A stretch of 64,000 nucleotides of DNA from Mucilaginibacter aquatilis (GCF_009755275.1 NZ_WQLA01000001.1:310001-374000); one strand, 5' to 3'. Counted from the first letter of the stretch, positions 53,845 through 63,845 are shown. Numbers and translations are program-made. Notes: generated from the sequence alone by a model not told the origin.

Positions 53845-55752
53845 TTACATGTAAGCGCGCTGGTTTTTACCTTCCATCCAGTTGGCAAAAGCACGGTTTA
53901 CAACCTTATTTCCACCTGGAGTCGGATAATCTCCGGAGAAATACCAATCACCCAAATGATCAGGACATGCAGTGTGTAAGTTATCTAATGTTTGATAAAT
54001 TACCTGTACTTCTGCCTGTATTTCTTTAGGGGTTATAATTTTCGCTATACGGTCAGATATCTGCTGATCAGTGAACGGCTCGTAAATGGCTTTAACATAA
54101 TTAGGCACGTCCTCTTTTGGCAACTCGGCCGATGCCTTGGCTTTCTGGTATGCATCCAGCAATATATCTTCCTGTCCGGTTTCTTTAAGTAAGCTTACTG
54201 CAGCCTCAAACGCCACAAACTCACCCATACGAGACATATCGATACCATAACAGTCCGGATAACGTATTTGCGGGGCCGAAGAAACTACGATTATCTTTTT
54301 AGGACCCAAACGGTCTAAAATTTTAAGAATACTTTGCTTAAGCGTTGTACCACGTACAATGGAGTCATCAAGTACCACCAGAGTATCGGCACCTTTGTTA
54401 ATAAGGCCATAAGTGGTATCATAAACATGAGCTACCATCTCGCTGCGGTCAGCATCCTGTGTGATAAAGGTACGTAGCTTAACGTCTTTAATAGCAATTT
54501 TTTCAACACGAGGAGCAAGGCTCAGTACTTCGCTTAACTCTTCGTCGCTTATCTTATCCTCGCGATTAAGGAGGCGGTCGCGCTGGTATTGTTTAACGTA
54601 TTTATTTACCCCTTCAACCATGCCATAAAAAGCAATTTCGGCAGTGTTAGGGATGTACGAGAATACAGTGTTTTTCACATCATTGCCTACTGCTTCCAAA
54701 ATTTGAGGACATAGTAAACGGCCTAAATGCTTACGTTCACGGTATATGGAGGCATCGCTGCCACGTGAGAAGTAAATACGCTCAAACGAACATGATTTTT
54801 TCTCTTTTGGCTCGCTAAACTGCTCTTCGTTTACGCTTCCATCCTTTTTAACAATAAGCGCGTGACCAGGCTTAATCTCCTGAATTTGATCTAAGGGAAT
54901 ATTGAAAGCTGTTTGGATTGCCGGACGCTCAGAAGTAGCTACAACAATTTCATCATCGTAATAGTAAAACGCCGGACGTATGCCTGATGGATCGCGCATA
55001 ATGAAAGCATCGCCATGACCTAAAATACCCGCGATGGTATAACCACCATCCCAGTTTTTGGCCGATTTACGGAGTATTTTTGCAACATCCATACTATCAG
55101 CAATCATTTTACTGATCTGGATATTGTCGTCATTACCCTCGCGCTTAAACTGATCAAACAAACCCTGCACCTCGCTATCAAGAAAGTGCCCTATTTTTTC
55201 CAAAACAGTTACAGTATCTGCCTTTTCTTTTGGATGCTGACCTAATTCGTACAATTGCTGCAGCAGCTCGTCAACATTAGTCATGTTGAAGTTACCGGCA
55301 ATAACCAAATTACGTGTCATCCAGTTGTTTTGACGAAGAAACGGGTGGCAGTTTTCGATGCTGTTTTTACCGTGAGTACCGTAACGGAGGTGCCCTAAAA
55401 GCACTTCGCCGGTAAAGCTGATGTTTTCTTTCAGCCATTCAGCATCCTTCATTTTTTCAGGATACTCTTTCTCAACATCGGCAAATTTCTTTTGGATGTA
55501 TTCAAAAATATCGGCCACTGCGTTACTGGCCATTGAACGGTGACGGCTAATGTACCGTTTACCAGGTTCAACGTTCAGTTTAATGGTTGCAACACCCGCG
55601 CCATCCTGGCCACGGTTATGTTGTTTTTCCATTAGCAGGTATAGCTTGTTTAAGCCATAAAGTGCCGTACCATATTTTTGCTGATAGTATGAGAGGGGTT
55701 TTCTCAGGCGGATAAAAGCAACACCGCATTCATGCTTGATCTGATCGCTCAT
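53845..55752 (-). CDS. purF: Amidophosphoribosyltransferase, long form
   Basis: First committed step of purine synthesis: PRPP plus glutamine gives phosphoribosylamine. From the ATG at 55752 the protein has 635 residues, against about 500 for common PurF. N-terminal Ntn glutaminase domain with the catalytic Cys9 in HECGVAF, so an eight-residue propeptide would have to be removed; GHLRYGTHG follows. The phosphoribosyltransferase domain has VVLDDSIVRGTT. Extra length lies between residues 60 and 240 and at the C-terminus (CPDHLGDWYFSGDYPTPGG). Could be a divergent PurF paralogue; another PurF may exist elsewhere. Confidence 0.85.
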   Translation of the reverse strand: MSDQIKHECGVAFIRLRKPLSYYQQKYGTALYGLNKLYLLMEKQHNRGQDGAGVATIKLNVEPGKRYISRHRSMASNAVADIFEYIQKKFADVEKEYPEKMKDAEWLKENISFTGEVLLGHLRYGTHGKNSIENCHPFLRQNNWMTRNLVIAGNFNMTNVDELLQQLYELGQHPKEKADTVTVLEKIGHFLDSEVQGLFDQFKREGNDDNIQISKMIADSMDVAKILRKSAKNWDGGYTIAGILGHGDAFIMRDPSGIRPAFYYYDDEIVVATSERPAIQTAFNIPLDQIQEIKPGHALIVKKDGSVNEEQFSEPKEKKSCSFERIYFSRGSDASIYRERKHLGRLLCPQILEAVGNDVKNTVFSYIPNTAEIAFYGMVEGVNKYVKQYQRDRLLNREDKISDEELSEVLSLAPRVEKIAIKDVKLRTFITQDADRSEMVAHVYDTTYGLINKGADTLVVLDDSIVRGTTLKQSILKILDRLGPKKIIVVSSAPQIRYPDCYGIDMSRMGEFVAFEAAVSLLKETGQEDILLDAYQKAKASAELPKEDVPNYVKAIYEPFTDQQISDRIAKIITPKEIQAEVQVIYQTLDNLHTACPDHLGDWYFSGDYPTPGGNKVVNRAFANWMEGKNQRAYM

Positions 55753-55877
55753 GATTTGAAATGAAGCCACGAAGGTAACACTTTTTCTGAGTTGTTTTGC
55801 CGCCAAATGTCATTTAAAAGCATTAAAACAACGATACCGATGTTTAATTAACGACAGCTTAAACAATGGCAAAATGC

Positions 55878-57380
55878 TTACATGAGGTTTGACAGGAAGT
55901 GAGGAAATATACCTAACAGTAAAATTGCAACGCTGATGATTACAATCATAGAAAGCATGTTTTTAGACACTGCCGGGTGTTCACCAACATCGGCATCTGC
56001 TTTTTTAAGGAATAAGTATAGCGGTATTTTGATATAGTAAAACAATGAAACCACGGTGGTAACTGCACCAGTTATGAGTAAGGCCAAAAGCCATGGGTTT
56101 TGCGCATCCTGATATACCGCGTATACGGAAGAAAACACCAACAACTTACCACTGAAGCCTGCCGAAACAGGGATACCCGTAAGCGATATAAGCAGAATAA
56201 CAAAACATACTGATGCTATGGGGTATTTAAAGCCAAGGCCTTTCAAATCGTCAAGCGTGTGTGCATTGTGAGCGTTTGCAAAGTAGCTAACCAGCGCAAG
56301 CACGCCTAAGTTAGCCAGCGCGTAAACGGCCAGATAGAAGTTTAAAGCATCAATACCCTGGCTGCTGAAGGTTACAATAGCCATGAGCGCAAAACCGCTA
56401 TGACCTACGCTTGAATACGCCATCATGCGTTTAATGTTCTGCTGCCATACAGCAGCAAAGTTACCGGCAACCAGCGTAATAATGCCAACTATAGATAGTA
56501 CCAGCCTGAAATCAAATCCACTATGAGAAGATGTAGAGATAAATGGCGTTAAAAATGTAATAAGCAACCCAAAACCGGCAACTTTGGGTAGGGTTGACAA
56601 GTATGCGGTTACTGGTGTGCTTGCTCCCTGGTAAACATCAGGCACCCAAAAATGAAGCGGAACTAATGACAATTTAAAGCCTATACCTGCCAGTATAAGC
56701 GCTATACTTAACATTACCATGCCGCTATCAGCTTGTTGCAACTGATCAAATAAGCGGGCATCAAATAGATTAATGGTTCCGGCAAAGCCATAAAATAACG
56801 AGATACCGTAAAGCATTACAGCCGAAGCTGCAAGGCCAAATAACACATACTTTAAGCCGGCTTCGGCGCTTAAACGATTACCGCCCCTGTATGCTACGAG
56901 CAGGTATGATGCCAGCGAAACCATCTCAACTGATATGAGCATGGTTAAAAGCGTGGCCGACATAACCATTAAATGCATACCCAAAACTGAGCCTGTTATA
57001 ATGGTATACATATCGCCAAGCCCTTTTGGATGCGCTTTTAAATCATCATCCCATGGTATATAAAGCAATAACAAAAATGCAACCGAATCAATAATCATTC
57101 GCAACACAATATTATCATGATGCACTAAAAGATTACCGTTAAATAAGAGCTGCGTGCGGTTATCAAGCGTTAAATCAACACCTAAGTCGGCAGCCATTAC
57201 GAGCAGCATGCCGGCACAAGCCAGCATGCGCCCTACGGCTCCAAAACTTTTACGATAAATTAAATCGGCCATCATTACTAACAGGAACAATATACCCAAA
57301 GCTATTTCGGGCCTGAACAGTGTTAAGCTGTCAAGTGTATCATTTAAACTGTTACTTATATATGGCAAATACTGCTGCAT
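55878..57380 (-). CDS. nuoN: NADH-quinone oxidoreductase subunit N
   Basis: Antiporter-like proton-pumping subunit of complex I. 500 residues with about 14 transmembrane helices. Typical blocks: VSLASYLLVAYRGGNRLSAEAGLKYVLFGLAASA, KLSLVPLHFWVPDVYQGASTPVTAYLSTLPKVAGF, NIKRMMAYSSVGHSGFALMAI. The last gene of the nuo operon visible here; it is preceded by the DUF4139-type gene with a 7-nt gap. A 125-nt gap separates it from purF. Confidence 0.96.
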   Translation of the reverse strand: MQQYLPYISNSLNDTLDSLTLFRPEIALGILFLLVMMADLIYRKSFGAVGRMLACAGMLLVMAADLGVDLTLDNRTQLLFNGNLLVHHDNIVLRMIIDSVAFLLLLYIPWDDDLKAHPKGLGDMYTIITGSVLGMHLMVMSATLLTMLISVEMVSLASYLLVAYRGGNRLSAEAGLKYVLFGLAASAVMLYGISLFYGFAGTINLFDARLFDQLQQADSGMVMLSIALILAGIGFKLSLVPLHFWVPDVYQGASTPVTAYLSTLPKVAGFGLLITFLTPFISTSSHSGFDFRLVLSIVGIITLVAGNFAAVWQQNIKRMMAYSSVGHSGFALMAIVTFSSQGIDALNFYLAVYALANLGVLALVSYFANAHNAHTLDDLKGLGFKYPIASVCFVILLISLTGIPVSAGFSGKLLVFSSVYAVYQDAQNPWLLALLITGAVTTVVSLFYYIKIPLYLFLKKADADVGEHPAVSKNMLSMIVIISVAILLLGIFPHFLSNLM

Positions 57381-57387
57381 TTATTTA

Positions 57388-59262
57388 CTACTGAACTATT
57401 ACGTTTTGATTTTTAGGATATTTAACCTGGTACTTAAGCCTTAATTTTTTCTCATCAAGAGGCTTGAGATCAAATGCCCACGATGTTTTACCGGTTATGG
57501 CATCCACCTTTGCGCCTGATGCTTCCTGCGTTTCAACTTCAATGGCCGAGTTTTGTGCTACCGGAAGCTGATCTTCAACCAATAACTTTACTTGTTGCGC
57601 TTTACGGTTTTTAACGCTGATAAGCCAGTCGCGGGTTTCTTTCCTGTTTGATCCAAGCAGGCCTCCCCTGTCTTTTAAATCCTTTTGCAAGGTACGGGTT
57701 ACAATAATATTTTTATCAGTTCCTAATGATAAGTTAAGCGTATCGGCAGTTGAGCTTGTATTTAGTAATGATTTACCGATGAATGTTCCTTCGAAAAACA
57801 GGTTAGCCTCACCCGATAAAAAGTTATACTGATTCCAATTTGTCAGCTTGGCGGTAAGGAAAACGTCAGTACTCAACTTAGGTGCTGTGTAATACTCATA
57901 CTCCGCCGGAATGTTTAGCTGGTTAATTTCAACCAAATACTGCTTTCCATCACTTGGGATACTGTAAGGATTGGCTATTGTAAATTCAACATTGGTTTGA
58001 TTTTCACTCTTTTGAACCACCAGCGGATTAGTAGAGATCGACGACGTTCCGCGAAGCATAAGCCCTGGTGTACGTGCGGCCAGGTTTTCCTTTTTGTATT
58101 GGTTATTTGAACGTCCGTAACCAATAACAACTACATCGTTTAAGTATTCGGTAGCTGGTTTCAACGATACATTGATAACCGGTAAGGTTACAAATCTTTC
58201 CACAACCTCATATCCAATATAAGAATACTCCAGATATTGGCCTCCCTGCGGTATTTGAATACTGTACCTGCCGTTGGCATCAGTAACTGCACCTATAGAT
58301 GTACCTTTAACCTTTACAGTTACACCAGCTAACGCTTTGCCATCATCTACGCCTGTTATAACGCCGGTAACGTTGGTAATGCTCAAAGCCTGACCAGCAT
58401 ACACCATACCCAAATTAAGGTAATAAGGTTGTAACTCAGGCTTACTGCCGCTGGCTGTTGGGTTACCGGTTGAAAGCGTAAGTTTAATATTGCTCCAATC
58501 CTCGCCGCATTGCTGGCTAACGTTAGCCTTGTAAGCAACCGTAATTAGGCTATTGATGTTTTTAGCGCGGATATCATAAGTTGGAAACCAACTGGCATTT
58601 CGCGCCACATAAGTAAGCGTAAATACTGAGTTTAAAGCCGCCTTTGATGATATGGTGACTAATACATTACTTGTTGCACGAGTATTGCCTTTATTAACAT
58701 CAGATATCTGCTTATTGTATTTCTGCATTTCGGCATCTAACTGCGCAATAGCATTATTTACTATTATCTCTTTTTTACGTATTTCGGTAAGTCGAGCCGT
58801 TTGAAAGTCAAGTGCCTGTTTTAGTTTAACAACATCCAGGTTGCTGTTTTGTCCGCTTACTACCTGGTTTTTTATGAGCATGTTCTCTTCTTCTTTATAG
58901 ATAGCAAGCGTGCTGTTTTGCAGCTGTATTTTTTGCCGTAGCTGTGCCTGCTGCGCCAGTAATTCTTCTACACGCTTTTGTCTGGTTTGCTGGTTCAAAA
59001 AGTCGAGCTCGTGCTTTACCGAAAGGATAGTAAAATCACCGGCCGACTTCACTTGTATGCTCTGCACATCAATATCGGGCGATATACCTTCAAACCTTAA
59101 GGTTGATGTACCAGCGGCTACATTTACTGTTGCCGTGCGTGTTACCTGAGCACCGTTTAAAAACACGGTCACCTTTTGCACTTTGGTGGGCACCTTTTGA
59201 TCGGCCCTGGCAGCAAAAACTAATACGAACAGAAAAATTGAAGTTAAAAATTGTTTAGACAT
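57388..59262 (-). CDS. DUF4139 (MuiA-like) envelope protein with inserted SusC-type modules
   Basis: A 624-residue secreted protein of unknown function inside the nuo operon. Signal peptide 1-20, an N-terminal DUF4140-like region (VTVFLNGAQVTRTATV), a coiled coil (~90-195), then DUF4139 beginning near 205. DUF4139 is interrupted by a carboxypeptidase-regulatory-like domain (~298-369, DGKALAGVTVKVKGTSIGAVTDANG) and a DVVVIGYG motif (376-383) otherwise seen at the SusC plug start. The MuiA-type sequence resumes around 412 and ends WAFDLKPLDEKKLRLKYQVKYP. The ATG at 59262 is preferred over 59382 as it begins the signal peptide. nuoM lies upstream, nuoN 7 nt downstream. Confidence 0.85.
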   Translation of the reverse strand: MSKQFLTSIFLFVLVFAARADQKVPTKVQKVTVFLNGAQVTRTATVNVAAGTSTLRFEGISPDIDVQSIQVKSAGDFTILSVKHELDFLNQQTRQKRVEELLAQQAQLRQKIQLQNSTLAIYKEEENMLIKNQVVSGQNSNLDVVKLKQALDFQTARLTEIRKKEIIVNNAIAQLDAEMQKYNKQISDVNKGNTRATSNVLVTISSKAALNSVFTLTYVARNASWFPTYDIRAKNINSLITVAYKANVSQQCGEDWSNIKLTLSTGNPTASGSKPELQPYYLNLGMVYAGQALSITNVTGVITGVDDGKALAGVTVKVKGTSIGAVTDANGRYSIQIPQGGQYLEYSYIGYEVVERFVTLPVINVSLKPATEYLNDVVVIGYGRSNNQYKKENLAARTPGLMLRGTSSISTNPLVVQKSENQTNVEFTIANPYSIPSDGKQYLVEINQLNIPAEYEYYTAPKLSTDVFLTAKLTNWNQYNFLSGEANLFFEGTFIGKSLLNTSSTADTLNLSLGTDKNIIVTRTLQKDLKDRGGLLGSNRKETRDWLISVKNRKAQQVKLLVEDQLPVAQNSAIEVETQEASGAKVDAITGKTSWAFDLKPLDEKKLRLKYQVKYPKNQNVIVQ

Positions 59263-59384
59263 GGTTTTGTTGCTTAAATAAATACATTTTGTGAGTTGTA
59301 CCAACGCCATTTGAGGCGCTATACAACCACAGGATGCAGTAGCGTGCATTATTCCATAAAAGAATTTAAATGCAGGCAACATTT

Positions 59385-60977
59385 TTATTTAGGCTGTAAA
59401 AACTGTACTAAAGCAATAACCGAATCATTTATTTTACCAAACACCAGTGAGGGCATTACACCTAACATCAACGCAAAAACAGCCAATGGTAACAAGGCTA
59501 TCTTTTCACGAAGTTTTAAACCGGTTAAGGCATCCTTCCATGCTTGTCCGCCTTTAAGGAGTTCTTTGCCAAAGAACATGCGTTGTAATGTCCATAAAAA
59601 GTAAGCAGCACTTAGCAATATACCTACAGCACCACAAACTGCCATCCACTTAGGAATAAATATAGATTTAAATGAACCAGCCAGCGTAAATGCCTCGGCA
59701 ATAAATGCAGAGAAACCGGGTAAACCTAGTGAAGCAAAAAACGCAATCATTACGTAAGTTGTGTACTCTGGGTTAACGGTTGCTAAACCTCTGAAGTTGT
59801 ATATATCACGGTCGTGTACACGATCATAAACCACGCCTACCAGGAAGAACAGCATAGCCGATAAAAAGCCGTGACTGATCATTTGCATCATGGCACCACT
59901 CATACCTTCAGGTGTTTGCGAGGCAATACCTAAAAGTACAAAACCCATGTGCGATACTGATGAATAGGCAATAAGGCGTTTCAAATCGCGTTGGGCCAGG
60001 GCATTAAGCGCACCATATAAAATAGATACAACACCAAGTAAGCCTACCCAAAACGAACTCTGCACAGCAACCTCGGGGAAGATGCCCATACAAATACGAA
60101 TGATGCCGTAACCACCTATTTTAAGTAACACACCTGCTAATATGATTGATACAGGCGTTGGTGCCTCCACGTGCGCATCAGGCAACCAGGTATGCAACGG
60201 AACCACAGGTACCTTAATAGCAAAGGCAATGAAGAGTACAGCAAAGCCTACTACCCTTGCAGGTATCCCCAGCAGCGTTGCATTGCCAGCCAGTGCAAAT
60301 ACCGAACCCGACTGATAATTTGCGGGGTTCATCATGTGAATAATGTTGAAAGTATGGTTACCTGTTTGCGGGTCTGTTACTGACAGGTAAAGCCCCACCA
60401 TAATCAGCAGCATAAACACTGAACCGAAAAGTGTATAAAGGAAAAATTTTATAGCTGCATACTCGCGCCTTACACCGCCCCACATGCCAATCAAAAAGTA
60501 CAGCGGCAGCAGCATCAGCTCGTAAAATAAATAGAACAGGAAGAAGTCGAGCGCACAGAATACACCTGCTACGGCCATATCCAGCATCAGGAAAAGCACA
60601 AAAAAGCCTTTTAAGTTGTCCTTTATCTCCCATGATGCAAGCACTGCAATTACCATCACCACGGCACTCATCACCAATAGCAGTATTGATATGCCATCAA
60701 CTCCAACAAAGTAATCAATTTGCATGCGGCCTGCGTTACCCAGGTTAATACCAATCCACTCGGTTTTTTGCACAAACTGGTACTGGCTCTCGTTACTTAT
60801 ACCCGCATGTGCTGCCCCTGTTTGAAAGTTAGCATACAGGTATACGCTTAAAGCAAGCTGCACCAGCGTAGCAAAAAGAGTGATATACTTGAAGCTTTGC
60901 CGCATTGACGATGGTAAGGCCAGTATGAGCAAGCCAAATAGCGCGGGGATGAATATAAACAGCGTAAGTACGTTCAT
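59385..60977 (-). CDS. nuoM: NADH-quinone oxidoreductase subunit M
   Basis: Antiporter-like proton-pumping subunit of complex I. 530 residues, about 14 helices. Blocks: FYLFYELMLLPLYFLIGMWGG, AIKVPVVPLHTWLPDAHVEAPTPVSIILAGVLLKIGGYG, RDLKRLIAYSSVSHMGFVLLGI. nuoL is 5 nt upstream. The DUF4139-type gene start follows after 122 nt, a larger gap than elsewhere in the operon. Confidence 0.97.
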   Translation of the reverse strand: MNVLTLFIFIPALFGLLILALPSSMRQSFKYITLFATLVQLALSVYLYANFQTGAAHAGISNESQYQFVQKTEWIGINLGNAGRMQIDYFVGVDGISILLLVMSAVVMVIAVLASWEIKDNLKGFFVLFLMLDMAVAGVFCALDFFLFYLFYELMLLPLYFLIGMWGGVRREYAAIKFFLYTLFGSVFMLLIMVGLYLSVTDPQTGNHTFNIIHMMNPANYQSGSVFALAGNATLLGIPARVVGFAVLFIAFAIKVPVVPLHTWLPDAHVEAPTPVSIILAGVLLKIGGYGIIRICMGIFPEVAVQSSFWVGLLGVVSILYGALNALAQRDLKRLIAYSSVSHMGFVLLGIASQTPEGMSGAMMQMISHGFLSAMLFFLVGVVYDRVHDRDIYNFRGLATVNPEYTTYVMIAFFASLGLPGFSAFIAEAFTLAGSFKSIFIPKWMAVCGAVGILLSAAYFLWTLQRMFFGKELLKGGQAWKDALTGLKLREKIALLPLAVFALMLGVMPSLVFGKINDSVIALVQFLQPK

Positions 60978-60982
60978 CAGGT

Positions 60983-63043
60983 TCAGATCAATAATTTAAA
61001 TATAAACACGGCTAAAATAATTGCCAGCATACTAAACAGGTAGTATTGCACCTTTCCACCCTGAAACGAGCGAAAGAAGCTACCTACACCTTTAACTAAC
61101 AAGGCCACACTATGTAAAAAGCCATCAACAAGGTAACGGTCTGTCCAGGCGCTAAGGGATGATAAAGCTGCGGTAATGCGCTGTAGCAAATTGATGAATC
61201 CATCAATAACCTTGCGGTCTAACATAAAAAGTGAACGACCAAAGCCAAGTACGGTATTGACTATCACGTTGCGGTAAAAAGCATCAATGTACCACTGGTT
61301 ATATGATAGCTTGAAAAAGAAGTTTTTTTGCCCGAATACCAGCTTGCGTTGCTGTATGTACACTGCGTAAGCCCAATACATTACAAAAACGCAAAGCAAG
61401 TTAACGCCTATTGGTATTATGGTATGGTAATTATTTTGACGCGCCATGTGCTGCGACGGTGAAAAACCTTCAAAAAGCCATGCATGCTCGTACAAAAACG
61501 GATTTAATGAAAATAATGGAAACAGGCTGCACAGTGACAAAAGGATCAGCGGCGCTTTGAAATTCCAGCTGCCATCACTAATGTGCAAGTGCACGTTGGG
61601 CAATATTTCTTTAATTTTAAACTCACCGAAGAATACCTTAAACATTAAACGTGCTACATAAAATGCCGTAATTCCGCTGGTGAGCAAAATGGTTATGGGT
61701 ATAATTTTATAAGCCAAACTGCGGTTTTCGGCCCATTCAAAAGCTTGTATTAAAATACCGTCTTTAGATAGGTAGCCGGATGTTAAGGGGATACCTACAA
61801 GCGCTAAGCAACCCACTAATGTTGCAATAAAAGTAACCGGCATTTTTTTGCGAAGGCCACCCATGTACAAAATATTCTGAGGGTCGATATCAAGGGCGTG
61901 CTCATCTTTTATATGCTGCACTTCATGAATTATCACACCTGCACACAGAAACAACAAACATTTAAAGAACGCGTGCGTAGCTAAATGGAATAACGAAGAA
62001 GCGTAGGCTCCTACCCCCATTGCCATAATCATATAGCCTAACTGCGATATGGTAGAATAAGCCAGAATACGTTTTAAATCGTTTTGGGTAAGTGCTATTG
62101 TTGCCGCCATAAAAGCCGTAAAGCACCCTACTATTGCTAAAATATCAAGCTCGGTATTATTGAACATAGGGTACACCCTGCCCAGCAAGAATACGCCTGC
62201 TGCAACCATGGTTGCAGCGTGTATTAAGGCCGATACGGAGGTTGGCCCTTCCATAGCATCTGGCAGCCAGGTATGTAATGGAAACTGGGCTGATTTTGCT
62301 GCAACTGCAAGCAGGATTCCAATAAAGGCAACATATTGCCACACTGCAGGCAATTCACCAGCAGGTGCCGTCCAAAGGCCATTTTGTATTGCAGATTTGA
62401 TGACTAAGCCATGCTCACCAAATAGCTGAATTAAATCAAAAGTGTGGTATTGTGTAAACAAGATAATAATGGCCGATAAAAGACCGATATCACCTATGCG
62501 GTTAATGATGAATGCCTTTTTATTTGCTTGAACAGCGTTGTCTTTAGTGAACCAAAAACCTATGAGCAGGTAAGATGAAAAGCCTACCAGTTCCCAAAAG
62601 GCGTACAGCATGATCACGCTATCAACCACCACCAGCGCAAGCATACTGAAACAAAACAAACTTAAATAAGTGAAGTAGCGCTTTTGCTCGGCAGCCTTGA
62701 TGTAGGCTGTTGAATAGATATGCACCGGTAAAGCAATTACCGTAACCAGCAATAACATAAACACCGAAAGGTTATTGAGCAGCATACCAACATAGACCGG
62801 CGTTTGCCCTATGGTAAACCATAAATACTGCTGATGCAATTGCTTGAAGTTCCAAACACGGCTAAAAACCACTATTGATAAAGATACCGCTGCTACAATA
62901 GCCAGCACCGATATCCACCCAGAAACCTTGCCGCTTTTAGCAGGCAGCAAACGGTTAATAAACGCTGCTACCAATGGCAGTAAAACTGCTGCAAGGGCAA
63001 AGTTTATGGTTTGTACATCAATATTTGAGAGCGCGTGATTCAA
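60983..63043 (-). CDS. nuoL: NADH-quinone oxidoreductase subunit L
   Basis: Largest antiporter-like subunit of complex I, with the long lateral helix. 686 residues. Blocks: FWELVGFSSYLLIGFWFTKDNAVQANKKAFIINRIGDIG, KSAQFPLHTWLPDAMEGPTSVSALIHAATMVAAGV, NDLKRILAYSTISQLGYM. The start codon appears to be TTG at 63043, as no nearby in-frame ATG exists; it lies 2 nt after the stop codon of the plug-domain gene. Confidence 0.96.
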   Translation of the reverse strand: MNHALSNIDVQTINFALAAVLLPLVAAFINRLLPAKSGKVSGWISVLAIVAAVSLSIVVFSRVWNFKQLHQQYLWFTIGQTPVYVGMLLNNLSVFMLLLVTVIALPVHIYSTAYIKAAEQKRYFTYLSLFCFSMLALVVVDSVIMLYAFWELVGFSSYLLIGFWFTKDNAVQANKKAFIINRIGDIGLLSAIIILFTQYHTFDLIQLFGEHGLVIKSAIQNGLWTAPAGELPAVWQYVAFIGILLAVAAKSAQFPLHTWLPDAMEGPTSVSALIHAATMVAAGVFLLGRVYPMFNNTELDILAIVGCFTAFMAATIALTQNDLKRILAYSTISQLGYMIMAMGVGAYASSLFHLATHAFFKCLLFLCAGVIIHEVQHIKDEHALDIDPQNILYMGGLRKKMPVTFIATLVGCLALVGIPLTSGYLSKDGILIQAFEWAENRSLAYKIIPITILLTSGITAFYVARLMFKVFFGEFKIKEILPNVHLHISDGSWNFKAPLILLSLCSLFPLFSLNPFLYEHAWLFEGFSPSQHMARQNNYHTIIPIGVNLLCVFVMYWAYAVYIQQRKLVFGQKNFFFKLSYNQWYIDAFYRNVIVNTVLGFGRSLFMLDRKVIDGFINLLQRITAALSSLSAWTDRYLVDGFLHSVALLVKGVGSFFRSFQGGKVQYYLFSMLAIILAVFIFKLLI

Positions 63044-63045
63044 GG

Positions 63046-63540
63046 TTATGGAATGGTTGTGATTTTTACCGAGCCTTTGTTATTGCGTTTCGGTTTTTCA
63101 AAGTCAACTTTGTGGATAGCATCGGCCTTAAGTAATATAACCTCATTAGGCACTATGCGGGTAGTGTCATTTACTACTTTTCCGTTTATTGAAAAAGTAA
63201 GATTCTTGTCTGCAGGATTATCCTTCACGTAACTTCTGTATTTTGAAGAAAACTTCCCTAGCTTATCCTGCGCTGTTTTAATAGTGAACGGTTTAGTGTT
63301 AACCAACACCACACCATTTACCCCGCGTGAACCATAGATTGCCGTAGCAGATGCATCTTTCAACACGTTAATAGATTCAATATCTTTTGGGTTAATGGCT
63401 GATAATGCGTCGTTGGTAGTACCTTCTAACACCTTACCATCAACCACATACAAAGGTTGATTGGATAGCGTAGTTTGAGCCTGTGTTTTTAAGCCAAACG
63501 CCACCGTTAGTACGAACAAGTAAAATATTGCTTTTTTCAT
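63046..63540 (-). CDS. Small secreted TonB-receptor plug-domain protein in the nuo operon
   Basis: A 164-residue protein with a signal peptide (1-21, [21 protein letters not shown]). Residues 29-82 match the SusC plug core ([45 protein letters not shown]). No beta-barrel follows; the C-terminal half instead resembles a second, degenerate plug-like unit ([12 protein letters not shown]...[10 protein letters not shown]). No transmembrane segment other than the signal. The ATG shares one base with the nuoK stop, and nuoL follows 2 nt after its stop, so it is translated as part of the nuo transcript. Function unknown. Confidence 0.85.
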   Translation of the reverse strand: MKKAIFYLFVLTVAFGLKTQAQTTLSNQPLYVVDGKVLEGTTNDALSAINPKDIESINVLKDASATAIYGSRGVNGVVLVNTKPFTIKTAQDKLGKFSSKYRSYVKDNPADKNLTFSINGKVVNDTTRIVPNEVILLKADAIHKVDFEKPKRNNKGSVKITTIP

Positions 63541-63845
63541 CAGTCTTTCAATTCGTTGATTCTGCCCGGATCAATAGTTTTATAACGCCTGTAAACATTA
63601 AGCACAATGGCCAAAGCTACAGCCGTTGCTGCTGCGGCTAGTACAATGGCAAAAAGAGCAAAGGTTTGTCCGCTGCTGTTTAATTTGTCGAACCGGCCAA
63701 AAGCAACCAGATTTAAAATTGCAGCATTTAACATCAACTCAACCCCTATTAATATTTGCACTGCATTTTGCTTGGCCAGTATTACATACAAGCCAATGCA
63801 GAACAATGCTCCACTTAAAACAAGATAATGCGTTAGGGTGATCAT
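63540..63845 (-). CDS. nuoK: NADH-quinone oxidoreductase subunit K
   Basis: Small proton-channel subunit of complex I (101 residues, three helices). Marks: [48 protein letters not shown] with the conserved helix-2 Glu, then a third helix rich in Ala. Overlaps nuoJ by 4 nt (ATGA) and shares one base with the plug-domain gene downstream. Confidence 0.96.
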   Translation of the reverse strand: MITLTHYLVLSGALFCIGLYVILAKQNAVQILIGVELMLNAAILNLVAFGRFDKLNSSGQTFALFAIVLAAAATAVALAIVLNVYRRYKTIDPGRINELKD

